Of a stretch of DNA of 64,000 nucleotides, positions 11,085 to 20,784 are shown in pieces (position 1 is the stretch's first letter; each line of letters starts with the position of its first letter). The stretch is taken from the NCBI RefSeq assembly GCF_030272615.1, contig NC_081414.1, forward strand, positions 819,526,396 through 819,590,395. The letters run 5' to 3'. The translations under genes and the position numbers were made by a program. Under the pieces are notes generated by a model. The model had not been told where the DNA came from. It worked only from the letters and a program-made list of their open reading frames with translations, and did no database searches. This stretch comes from Cryptomeria japonica (taxonomy: Eukaryota > Streptophyta > Pinopsida > Cupressales > Cupressaceae).

Positions 11085-11942
11085 CCAACAGGAACAACTA
11101 GAATAAGTGCACTCAATGGTGAAAGGTAATTTATGATTCTTATTGATGATTACTCTAAAATGACATGGGTTACTTTTCTAAGAGAAAAATCAAAAGCTTT
11201 ACATAGATTTAAGATATTCAATTCTATGGCTAAGAATCAAATGGATGCAAAGATCAAATACTTAAGTTCTAATAGAGGAGGACAATTTATATCAAATGAG
11301 TTTGAAAGGTTTTGTGAAGAGCATGGTATCAAGAGACATGTATCTTCTCTTAGGACACCACAGTAGAATGGAATTGCTAAAAGGAAAAATGGAACTCTTC
11401 AAGATATGACTAAAATAATATTGAAGGATGCTAATATACCAGATGTTTATTGGAATCAATTTGTGCACACTACTGCATACATTCTTAATAGAGTGAAGGT
11501 GAGAGTTAATCATTTTAAGACTCCTTATGAGATATGGTATAAGAGACCTACTACTGTCAAGTATTTCAAAAAAAATGAAAGCAAAATTTATATAAGGAGA
11601 GATGAATATGATCTTGGAAAATTTGATGCAAGGGATGATGAAGGAATATTTTTTGGATATTCTACAAAAAGCAAGGCCTACAAATGTTACAACAAAAAAC
11701 TCAGGAAGATAGTTGAGACTGTAAATGTCAAAATAGATGAAGATTGGCATTAGCCTTCTCTAGTTCCAAAAGATTTCAGACCTAATGTTGCTCCTTTTGT
11801 TGAAGAAGAAGAAGAAGACAAAGGAAGAAAAGAAAATAGATGAAAGAGAACTAGAAATAATCCCCAAGACTTTGGCAAGATATGTTCAAAAGAATCACTC
11901 TGAGGAACAAATTATTGGTGACAATAATGAAGGAGTACAGAC
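11085..11942 (+). pseudogene. Copia A integrase
   Basis: This is a Ty1/copia integrase core plus C-terminal region. The block TRISALNGER*FMILIDDYSK opens the core, with the first catalytic Asp in LIDDYS. The second block reads LSSNRGGQF, where copia integrases have SDxGGEF, so the catalytic Asp is Asn. The third block reads PQ*NGIAKRKN, where PQQNGVVERKN is expected, so the Glu is Lys and a stop precedes it. From 11406 a 115-aa frame covers NIPDVYWNQFVHTTAYILNR, PYEIWYKRP and GIFFGYSTKSKAYKCYN. An acidic hinge follows until a LTR-like insertion at 11943. All three catalytic blocks are visible, but two are mutated, so this is a dead copy. Confidence 0.88.
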
Positions 11943-13117
11943 TGTTGGAATCAATGAACATTGAGAAGGGGGTGAATTAGTGTTCTACAAATTTTAAACT
12001 TGATATTTTGATTCTTTAACCATCGGATGCAAAAGAAAGAAAGTAAAGTGCAGCAACACAAAACAAGTAACCATGCAACCATAACACCAATATTTTTACA
12101 TGGAAAACCCAAAAGGGAAAAACCACGGTGGGATTTGAACCCATGATATTATTCCACTATGGCCAGTAGCAAAACAACATTACATAAGGGGAATGCACTT
12201 GGATTCAGGCACACTACCTAGAGCTCACTTCTCAAGTTACAAAAATAGGGCAACAACCCCAGAGAAAGGCTCACTGCCTTACAAGAGATTACAAACTGGT
12301 TACAATAAGTAGTGAACTTATAATAGCATTTGATTATGCCATAAATCAGTTTTGGATAAGTGTAAAATGATCTGTTGTAACTGATCTTCTTATCTACTCT
12401 GTTATGCTCTGCAACTACTTACCCAATCAACCAAGATCAAGATGCGCATGTGAAATTTCTCTCAATCACTTCAAAACAGTCTATCATATCATATCACACC
12501 AAATGCATCATCCAAAAGTGGTCTTATATATCTGCACACACAAAAATTAATCTTGCACAAGTCGGCTTCACCAATTATCAAAATATAAAATGTGTAGCTG
12601 CAAGTCGGCTTAGATCTTTTACCGAACCATATTCTGGACCCAAAATACAAGATCACACGCTTCCTATAGATCTCACATATTTCCCCAAACACATTTCCAA
12701 TCACCGAAATTAACTTAAATAATATGGGCACATGATACACCACCAAACATGAAGAATACTCTGCTTTACTCTTCTACCAGATACCAGACCTTCAAAAAGA
12801 CATAGGAATTAACATCGGAGGGTGGATTGTCATGATAATCTATTTCATATACCCAACCAACTAATCACTAATCACTAAAACCAAAATCTGCTTCACCGAA
12901 AATGAGAATGTTCACAAAATTGTATACTGAACTGTACTAACAGTCCTAATCAGAAATACTTTAATCCACGACATCTAGTTAACCAAAACTTCATATAAGA
13001 TCAGATCAGAAGGTTGAGTTGCCATCAATGACAACTCCTAAAAATATACAAGCATCAAGAAACACCAATCTTCATCGGAGCATCACTGGAACATCAAATG
13101 CCAATACGGACTACAAG
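11943..13117 (+). mobile_element. LTR-like insertion 1 in copia A (about 1.17 kb)
   Basis: It starts TGTTGGAATCAATGAACA and carries GGGGGTGAATTAGTG, like the copy at 13563 and the LTR at 8369. It separates integrase from RT coding sequence of the same copia element. A probable imperfect TSD is CAGAC (11938-11942) and AAGAC (13118-13122). The right edge is not certain by a few bases. No ORF of its own is convincing. Confidence 0.65.
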
Positions 13118-13562
13118 AAGACTTGCCAAGGCAAGTGAACAAGTAAATATTTATCTTTTATTCGAAGTTGGTCCTCAAACTTTCTTTGGTGTGTGCAAGG
13201 ATGAAGTGCAAGGATGAAGGATGGATGAAAGATATGGAAGAAGAACTTGATCATATTGATAAAAATCATACTTGGGAACTTGCTCCCAAACCTGCTGACA
13301 AGAATGTAAGTGAGACTAAGTGGGTGTTCCAAATTAAATTGAATGAGGAAGGAAGAGTAACGAGGAATAAGGCAAGATTAGTATGCAAAGGATATTCTCA
13401 AGTTGAAGGTATTAATTTTGAGAAGAATTTTTCTCTATTAGCTAGAATGGAGGCAATCAAAATGTTCTTAGCCTTTTTTGCACACAAGAATTTCAAGGTA
13501 AATCAAATGGATGTCAAGTCAACTTTTTTGAATGGAAATAGAAGAGGAATTCTACATAGAAC
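13118..13562 (+). pseudogene. Copia A reverse transcriptase, N-terminal half
   Basis: From 13168 a frame reads [60 protein letters not shown] and [15 protein letters not shown], the standard opening blocks of RVT_2 (copia RT). [12 protein letters not shown] is motif A with its Asp. The frame stops in an insertion that begins TGTTGG at 13563. The N-terminal part joins cleanly to the integrase hinge across insertion 1. Confidence 0.88.
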
Positions 13563-14702
13563 TGTTGGAATCAATAAACACTGCAGGGGGGGGGGATGAA
13601 TTAGTGCTATGCAATTAACAAATTTCTTAAACCGATTCTTTAACCACCGGATGCAAATGAAGAAAAGAAAAGTGCAGAAACTGAAAGCAAATAACCACAA
13701 AACCATAACACCAAAATTTTTACGTGGAAACCCGAAAAGGGAAAAACCACAATGAGATTGGAACCCACAATATTATAATATTGTGATCAGGAGTATAATA
13801 ATATTACAAGAGGGGAATGCACATGCATTCAGGCACACTACCTAGAGCTCACTGCTCAATTACAAAGAGGGCTACAACCCGGAGGAAAGCTCACTACCTC
13901 ACAAGTGATTAAAAATAAGAACAAGAATGTCTAAACTAAATAGTAGCATCTACATATGCCAAAAAGAAGTTCTGGTTAAGTGCAAGTAGTCTTCTTCCAC
14001 TGTTATGTCTCTCTTCTCTATTCTACTGCTCTGTCATATACTAGAGCACAAAGACTTTCAATCACACACATAAAAAATTTGCATAATCACTCATATGATC
14101 TTCCCACACTCATACCATATCACAAAATGCTCACATGAATCGGTCTTTTATATCCGCATCAACAAAATAAATCAATTCCATGTCGGCTTCTAAAAACCGC
14201 ATAACACACAACATGAAACGTGTAACCATAAGTTGGCTCTATCCAATTACCAATCCATATACAGACCCAAATAAATAAATAAAAAGCTTTGCACATTTCA
14301 GCTCAATCACCTCAAACTCAAAACCAATCATCGAAATCATCCCAAAGATTTCGCATAACACGTTACACAAAAATAAATTTGTTCTTCCAGAATTACCAGT
14401 TACCAGATCTTCTATCTTACATGAGAATCAATACCGGAGGCTAGAATTGCAAAATAAGTTGCCTCGAACATCCAAGCAACTAATTCTTTTACCGCAACCA
14501 AAATGGAGATATGTACAATGTATCCATACTATGTATTCCACCTTCCAGACTTAAGCATAAATGAATATCAAAACTTCCCAAACTTCCAGTAGAACAAATC
14601 TGCATACATTAGATATAATTTTTTATCTAAGTTTCCATCAATGACAACCTCAAAACAATCTTTAAGCACAAATCTTCACCGGTACAGTGTCTCTTGCCAA
14701 CA
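13563..14702 (+). mobile_element. LTR-like insertion 2 in copia A (1,140 bp)
   Basis: It starts TGTTGGAATCAATAAACA and ends TTGCCAACA, so its ends are TGTTGG...CCAACA as in LTRs. It is flanked by AGAAC (13558-13562) and AGAAT (14703-14707), a 5-bp TSD with one difference. It is clearly homologous to insertion 1 across the GGATGCAAA...AAAAGGGAAAAACCAC part and beyond. It has no gag or pol, so it is probably a solo LTR or a non-autonomous element. Confidence 0.75.
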
Positions 14703-15242
14703 AGAATAACCTGATGGATTTTAGCTGGGAAATGATCCAGACATGGTATGCAAATTGAAAAAGGCATTGTATGGTCTCAAACAAGCCCTTAGGGCCTAGT
14801 ATGCTAGGTTGGAAAAATATCTATTGTACCAAAGATGGAAGAAAGGTATTCTTCATAGTAATATTTACTTCAAATATGAGGATGGTAACTTGTTGATATT
14901 TGTTGTATATGTTGATGATATTATCTTTGAAGGTGGAGATAATGCATGTAAAAGGTTTGCAGAAGGAATTTGAAGTCAATGATTGGCGAGTTGAATTTTT
15001 TTCTTGGCCTTCAAGTTTCTCAATTAGATGATAGAATCTTTATTTCTCAAGGAAAGTATGTTAAGGAGATGTTGAATAAGTTTGGTATGAAGAATGCTAG
15101 ACCAATAAGTACCCCCATGGCTACTAGTTGTCACTTGAGTAAAGATGAAGAATATTTGGATGTTGATCACCCAAAAGTGTCCATTGTCAATGTAGTGAGA
15201 TATATCTTAATAGAGCAGGTTGCAAGATCTTCAACACTTTAA
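14703..15242 (+). pseudogene. Copia A reverse transcriptase, C-terminal half
   Basis: After insertion 2 the RT resumes: PDGF, DMVCKLKKALYGLKQALRA, then FVVYVDDIIFEG with the catalytic YVDD at about 14908. A frameshift near 14950 moves the reading into the 14970 frame: MIGELNFFLGLQV, ISQGKYVKEMLNKFGMKNARPISTPM. Homology is lost at about 15190, before the RNase H domain. There are several stops. This is a decayed relic, truncated before RNase H. Confidence 0.88.
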
Positions 15243-15322
15243 ATTGTTCATCAATCGGACAATCAGTTCAAAAGTTATAGCCTCTAGAAGGTGGGTCTCC
15301 TAAAATAGGAAACATTAAAACA

Positions 15323-15821
15323 TGTTGGGCACATAAATGAGTTGTAAAAGGGAGTTACATGTGTTGGTGAGTGTATTGACACATCATAGCTTATCTTATA
15401 TCGGAGATAACATGGGCACCACTCTTGAGTGGTTTTAGCTCATGGTTTTGTAATATCGTTTGACAGTTTCATGTATTATATCTCCTATATATTAGGTGCA
15501 TGAGATGGAGGTTTTGCACAAGAGTATGATAGCTATTGAGTTGCCTCTAGATCTTTGTAGATGATACTCCTATGAGAAGCTTTCTTTGCAAGTATATTGT
15601 AGTTTGTTGATTTTTTAATAATATATTGGGCTGCTTTTGGAGTGTAGTGTTTTTCTATTAACAAGGTTTTCCCCACGTAAATCATTGTGTTCTGGTATGC
15701 ATGTTATTCATGTTTATTTTTATTAAGTTTCTATAATTATTGTAAAGATCTACAATATAAATTCATTACCCTGCTCTCAAGGTTAGTGTAGGAAGTTGAT
15801 CTACTATTTAACTTTCTTACA
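15323..15821 (+). mobile_element. Copia B 5' LTR (about 500 bp)
   Basis: It begins TGTTGGGCAC and ends TTCTTACA, immediately before a primer site. It contains short TATA-like stretches near 15477-15490. No matching 3' LTR was found near 27222, where the element loses homology. Confidence 0.65.
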
Positions 15822-15823
15822 AG

Positions 15824-15835
15824 TGGTACCAGAGC
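15824..15835 (+). promoter_or_regulatory. Primer-binding site, tRNA-iMet type (copia B)
   Basis: TGGTACCAGAGC lies two bases after the LTR end; it is the copia tRNA-iMet primer site with one base changed. It fixes the strand and the LTR boundary of element B. Confidence 0.8.
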
Positions 15836-15896
15836 CCAATCACCTTTGGTTTTAGTTAAATGAGTTGTTCGAATTTTTGAACTAATCCAAATTTGA

Positions 15897-16744
15897 GTGG
15901 AAGCTTATGCAAAAGATACTATATGGTCTTTTTGTAGGAATTTTCAAATGGCAACTTCATTAGGGAGAAGAGAGGTGGAGAAATTTTTTGAAAGTAATTT
16001 TGAGATGTGGAAGTTCAAGATGGAGGATCTACTAATAAATCGGGATCTATGGAATGTTGTTGATATGAATGTCTTGATACTTTCAAATCCTATTGTGATT
16101 ACTGATTACTCAGTATGATGTTATGGATCGTAAATATAGGGGTCTAATTAGATTGTGTTGGCAAACTTTTTTCTAATCAATGTCTTTGAATAGACCTCTA
16201 CAAAGAAGCTATGGAATAAGCTTGGTCAAATGTATAAAGTCAAATCATTATTGAATCAAATTTTCTTGAGAAATAAATTATATTCCTTGAGAATAGAAGA
16301 GGGTGGACAAATTAAAGACCACCTAAAGTAATTCAATATTTTGATGGCCCAATTGACATTTGTTGGTGTCAAGATGGATGAGGAGCAGAAATGGCATATC
16401 TTGCTTTGTTCTTTGTTTGATTCGTGAGATTCTCTTGTTATGGCTATTGGTAGTACATTTTTTTTTTTAAGTTTGAATATGTGGTGGGTGTCTGGCTTGG
16501 TGATGAGATGCAAAGAAAGGTATCCATTAGTCTAAAGGAATCCTTAACTATTTGTGGAAGGCCTAAAGAAAAAGGCAACAAGAATCAGAAGTGTGACAAA
16601 TCCAAGTCTAGAGGGAGATCCAAATCTCTTGGAAAGTCCAAAGTCAGTTGTTGGAATTGTAGTAAATCGAGACACTTTCATAATGATTGCAAAGATGAAA
16701 AGAAGAAGGAAAATATGAATTTTTCTTCTAATTCTTATATCTAA
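15897..16744 (+). pseudogene. gag: Copia B gag
   Basis: The start region MATSLGRREVEKFFESNFEMWKFKMEDLL (from 15948) is the UBN2-type copia gag opening. Frame-broken continuation from 16200 (KLWNKLGQMYKV, LLNQIFLRNKLYSLRIEEGG) and 16360 (VGVKMDEEQKWHILLCSL) is typical of this family. From 16481 the frame ends in a basic linker and a CCHC zinc knuckle, CWNCSKSRHFHNDC, near 16648-16690. Gag packages the element RNA in virus-like particles. Stops and shifts between 16118 and 16481 show it is defective. Confidence 0.85.
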
Positions 16745-16862
16745 AAGGAACATGGTGATGTGTTCATTACAGCCTTTACCACTCATGCAAATAGTGATAC
16801 ATGGTTAATTGACTTAGGTGCATCATTTCATATGACTTGTAATAGAGAATTATTTTCTAAAA
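16745..16862 (+). pseudogene. Copia B protease fragment
   Basis: About 40 residues after the zinc knuckle comes TWLIDLGASFHMT. This is the copia protease active-site block, where D-S-G-A is expected and D-L-G-A is found. A stop (TAA) at 16742 precedes it. The rest of the protease is missing: within about 20 codons the sequence jumps to the middle of integrase at about 16875, pointing to an internal deletion. Confidence 0.75.
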
Positions 16863-16874
16863 AAGAAGAAAATA

Positions 16875-17660
16875 AAATGTTTGAGTACTGATAATGGCGA
16901 TGAATTTTTCTCTAATGATTTTGATAGATTCTGTAAAGATTGTGGCATTCACAAACATCAGACAACTCTGTATTCTCCAAAACATAATAGAGTTGTAGAA
17001 AGAATGAACGTGACACTAATCGAGAAGGCTAAAAGTATGTTGATTGTTGTTGTTCTAGAAAAAAAGTTTTGGGTTGAAGTTATTGCCATTGCTTGCTAAT
17101 TGATTAGCAGGTCTCTTACATCATCTCTTGTTGACAAAATGTCGTTAGACGCATGGTTGGGTCATAAGCCTTCATTCAAACATCTTAGATTTTTTGGTTG
17201 CTAGGACTATGCACATGTGTCAAACGAGAAGTGAACATAGTTGGAGAGAAATGTTGTGAAATGTATTTTCATCATATATAGTTATGGTGTGAAAGGCTAC
17301 AAGCTTTGGCACCTTATTGCAAAGAAGGTAATACTAGTAGAAGTGTTATTTTTAGATAAACTAAGCCTCCTTATATTGCATTGCAAATAGAACAGAATAA
17401 ATAAGAATATGTAATTCAATGTCCTTCTACACCTAAAAAAGTTGAATCAAGATCCCTAGATAGGCAAGAAGTTGAGGAGAGATCATATAGCTCTAAATGT
17501 TCAAAAGACGAGGAATAACCTCCAACTCATCTTGTTTGAAGGTCTATAAGACAAAGGCAACCACTTCAAAGATATTTGTCTAATGATTGTAAAAGTATTT
17601 TTGCTTTGAATACTAATATGGATGAACCAAGATATGTAGAAGAGGCATTAGATATGACGA
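16875..17660 (+). pseudogene. Copia B integrase (module 1)
   Basis: The 16881 frame reads STDNGDEFFSNDFDRFCKDC and YSPKHNRVVERMN, so the second Asp and the Glu of the integrase triad are kept. The first Asp and the HHCC zinc domain are lost in the deletion. Further pieces in shifting frames include the AWLGHKPSFKHLRFFGC block near 17150-17210, YGVKGYKLW near 17285 and a hinge near 17450-17600. Many stops. Confidence 0.8.
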
Positions 17661-18287
17661 TGTAGAGTCCTTGAAGATTGCTATGGAAGAACAAATTGCA
17701 ACTTTGAAAAAGAATGATGCATAGGATCTTGTACCATTGCCTGATGTAAACTTGTTGGTTGCAAATGGGTGTTCAAGTAAAATATTGGTTTAGATAGAGA
17801 TATTGAAAAGTATAAAACAAGGTTGGTTGTGAAAGACTACTCTTAAGTTGAGGGTGTTGATTATGGTGAGATATCCTCCTATTGCAAAAATGGCATCCAT
17901 TAGGTTTTTACATTCTATTGTTGTTGCTTATGATTTAGAGGTTGAGTAAATGGATGTGAAAATTGCTTTCCTTCATGTTGATTTGGAGGAGCATATTTAT
18001 ATGACACAGCCAAAGCACTATGTGATAAAAGGTAAAATTAGTTTGGTTTGTAAATTGAAAAAATCTTTGTATGACCTCAAGTAGAATCCTAGGATGCAGT
18101 ACCAGAAATTTGATAGAAGTGTTGAGTTTGCAATTTGAACGTCCTAAATTAGATCATTGTATTTATTATGATTATGATGGTGATCATTTCATGTATATTA
18201 TATTATATGTTGATGATATGTTATTCATTGGTAAAGGGGAAGGTATGATTTCAGAACTAAAGTCTCAGCTTGCATTCATTGCAGCTT
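17661..18287 (+). pseudogene. Copia B reverse transcriptase (module 1)
   Basis: Pieces of RVT_2 are visible: motif-A region [25 protein letters not shown] near 17925-18005, [12 protein letters not shown] near 18048, then YYDYDGDHFMYIILYVDDMLFIGKGEGM near 18165-18245 with the YVDD catalytic box. The frame continues to LKSQLA and then, without a break, turns into a protease/integrase sequence (see module 2). Frameshifts and stops throughout. Confidence 0.82.
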
Positions 18288-19591
18288 TGGTCAATCATGT
18301 AAATAATAATACATGGTTAATTGAGTCAAGTGCATATTTTTATATGACTTCCAATAGAGATTGGTTTTCTAAATATGAAACTATAAAATGTTTGAAAATT
18401 GATAATGGTGGTGATTTTTTCTGTAATGATTTTGATAAATTCTATAAAGATTATGACATTAACAAATAGAAGACAACTTTGTATTATCCACAATAGAATG
18501 GAGTTGCAAAAATAACGAGCAAGACATTGATAGAGAAGGCTATAATTATGTTGAACGGTGTTGGTCTATAACAAAATTTTTGGGTTGAAGATGTTGCCAC
18601 TACTTGCTACCTAATTAACAGGTCTTCTACATTAGCTCTTCTTGACAAAATTCCTATGGAGGCATGGTCAGGTCATAAGCCTTCATTGAGACATCTTAGA
18701 GTTTTTGGTTGTGAGGCATATACACATGTGTCAAAGAAGAAGCAAACAAAGTTGGAGAGCAAGACTGTGAAATGTATCTTCATTAGATACAGCTATGGTG
18801 TGAAAGGCTACAAGCTTTGGGACCATGTTTCACAAAAGGTAATACATAGTAGAAGTGTTTTTTTTAAGAAATGAAGCTTCCTTCTGTTATATTGAAGCTA
18901 GAACATACTAAACAAGATGTGATTCGATTTTCTTCTATTCCTAAAAGAGTTGAATCAAAACCCTTAGATAGGCAAGAAGTTGAGGATAGCTCATCTAGAT
19001 TTGAATCTTCAAAAGATGAGGAAGAACCTCCAACCCAACTTGTTTGAAGACCTACACAACATAGACATCCACCTGAAAGGTATTCACCTGATGATTGGAG
19101 ATGTATTTTTTCTTTGAATACTTATGTGGATGAACTTAGATTTGTAGAAGAGGAATTAGGTATTAATGATGTAGAATCTTGGAAGATTGCTATGAAAGAA
19201 GTGGCATCTTTGAAGAAGAATGATACATGGAATCGTGTACCATTTCCTGAAGGACGTAAACCTATTGGTTGCAAATGGGTGTTCAAGAAAAATATTTGAG
19301 CCATTGATAAGTATAAACCAAGGTTGGTTGTGAAAGGTAAAAGGTAAAAGATAAAAGTAACTTGGCTTGTAAATTGAAAAAATCTTTACAAGGCCTAAAG
19401 TAGAGTCCTCAGATGTGGTACCGGAAATTTAATACATATGTGTTGAATTTGGGATTTGAGCATTCTAAATCATATCATTGTGTTTATTATAAATCTAATG
19501 GTGATCATTTCTTGTACAGTGCATTATATGTTGATGATATGTTATTCATTGGTAAAGGAAAGGTATCATTTCAAAACTAAAGTCCCAACTT
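18288..19591 (+). pseudogene. Copia B second module: protease, integrase, RT start
   Basis: The RT frame of module 1 runs directly into AFIAALVNHVNNNTWLIESSAYFYM, a gag-protease junction block whose active site D-S-G-A reads E-S-S-A. Integrase pieces follow (LKIDNGGDFFCNDFDKFYKD near 18395-18455; AWSGHKPSLRHLRVFGCEAY and VKGYKLWDH in the 18656 frame). Then come a hinge, the RT opening ESWKIAMKEVASLKKNDTWNRV and KPIGCKWVFKKN (19114 frame). About 200 bases of RT are deleted at about 19335-19350, where the GTAAAAGGTAAAAG microhomology sits. YVDDMLFIGKGK reappears near 19525. The LINE insertion at 19592 interrupts it. Confidence 0.82.
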
Positions 19592-19773
19592 TTTTTTTTT
19601 TTTAGGTAAGTGCTATCATTATGGGGATAGCACCCTATATTACTTTTAAAAATAAAATTACATAAATTTTTCAAGTATCCACCATAACAGCACTATCTCA
19701 GCTAGATGCATCTTTCAAATGACAAGGCATACCACACAAAAGAGAGCAAAAGTCCACATACAACAGAGCCAAA

Positions 19774-20640
19774 TTACATATTTCTACTTAATGCTTGGTA
19801 AATCACCGCCGCAAATTCTCCAATGCTAATAACATTGTTGGTGTACTGCTCAGGAAGCCACCACTCTGTAGCTTCAGTCAAGTTTCTGAATGGCGCCATG
19901 TTCCCATTTAATACTACGCACAAGAACACTTCCCATGTGTTCTCTCCAAATACCTTCAGACACTCGTGCTCCTCCAGCCACACTTCTCGCCATGCCATCA
20001 CCCGCCCCGTTTTACTATCCATAGAACCTTCACTATCCTCTGCAGCATCCTCATTGACTTCCTCAGGGGCATCCTCCAGTTCCGAGGACAAGTACTCCTC
20101 GACCTGGAAATAAACCTTTAGTATGCTCACTTTGGTTCCCTCCTCAAGACTTAGGATGTCATTAGCCACATAGTCTGCAATGAATGGTTTCACAAAGTCA
20201 TCCAAAAGCTCCACCGCATGCTCCCCTGAATCTATGACATCAATCAGGGGCATAAGAGCCGCCTCCAGGATAGTAGCATCACACTAGTGTCATTCAAAAT
20301 TGAGACCGATGCCAATTAATCCCCAAATAGCATCATAAACGAAGTCTTCAGTGATAAATAAGTTTTGAAGTTGTGTTCCCAATGCATTGCTACAATTAAC
20401 ACAACTAATATCTCCAAAATGAGCCATTTACATCCACAGCATAGACAATTATAAGAGACCATTCTTCTGGCAAGTATTTATGAAGATAAGCATGATTCGG
20501 TTCCCAATTATCATCATTCCACAAAATCCACCAAATTCTTGCTCTGAACTTGGGCAATCTCATAGTGATGGCGTGTCCCAAACTGCATCCAGTACTTCCC
20601 AATTGCGTAGGCCAAGGCATATCCATGTGATGAATCAATA
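19774..20640 (-). pseudogene. LINE 3' extra coding segment of unknown function
   Basis: Downstream of RNase H, two longer open pieces lie on the LINE strand: 20638-20405 (77 aa; RARIWWILWNDDNWEPNHAY, WSLIIVYAVDVNG) and 20253-19774 (159 aa). The 159-aa piece has an acidic run (EEVNEDAAEDSEGSMDSK) and then a Trp-rich part (MAWREVWLEEHECLKVFGEN, EATEWWLPEQYTNNVISIGE). Between them a shifted frame is also readable (HWEHNFKTYLSLKTSFMML). It could be a third LINE ORF or a transduced host 3' exon. I do not recognise the family. Confidence 0.4.
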
Positions 20641-20784
20641 TGTTGTCAAGTTTAGAAATTGTGATCAGAGCGTATGCACTCTGCCTCTTTTACCCAGATT
20701 CATACTCTTCTACGCGTTTCAGAGATGTATGTCACTACCACCTATAACCCAAACTCGGGTGCAGATCCGATTAAAGATGATTTG

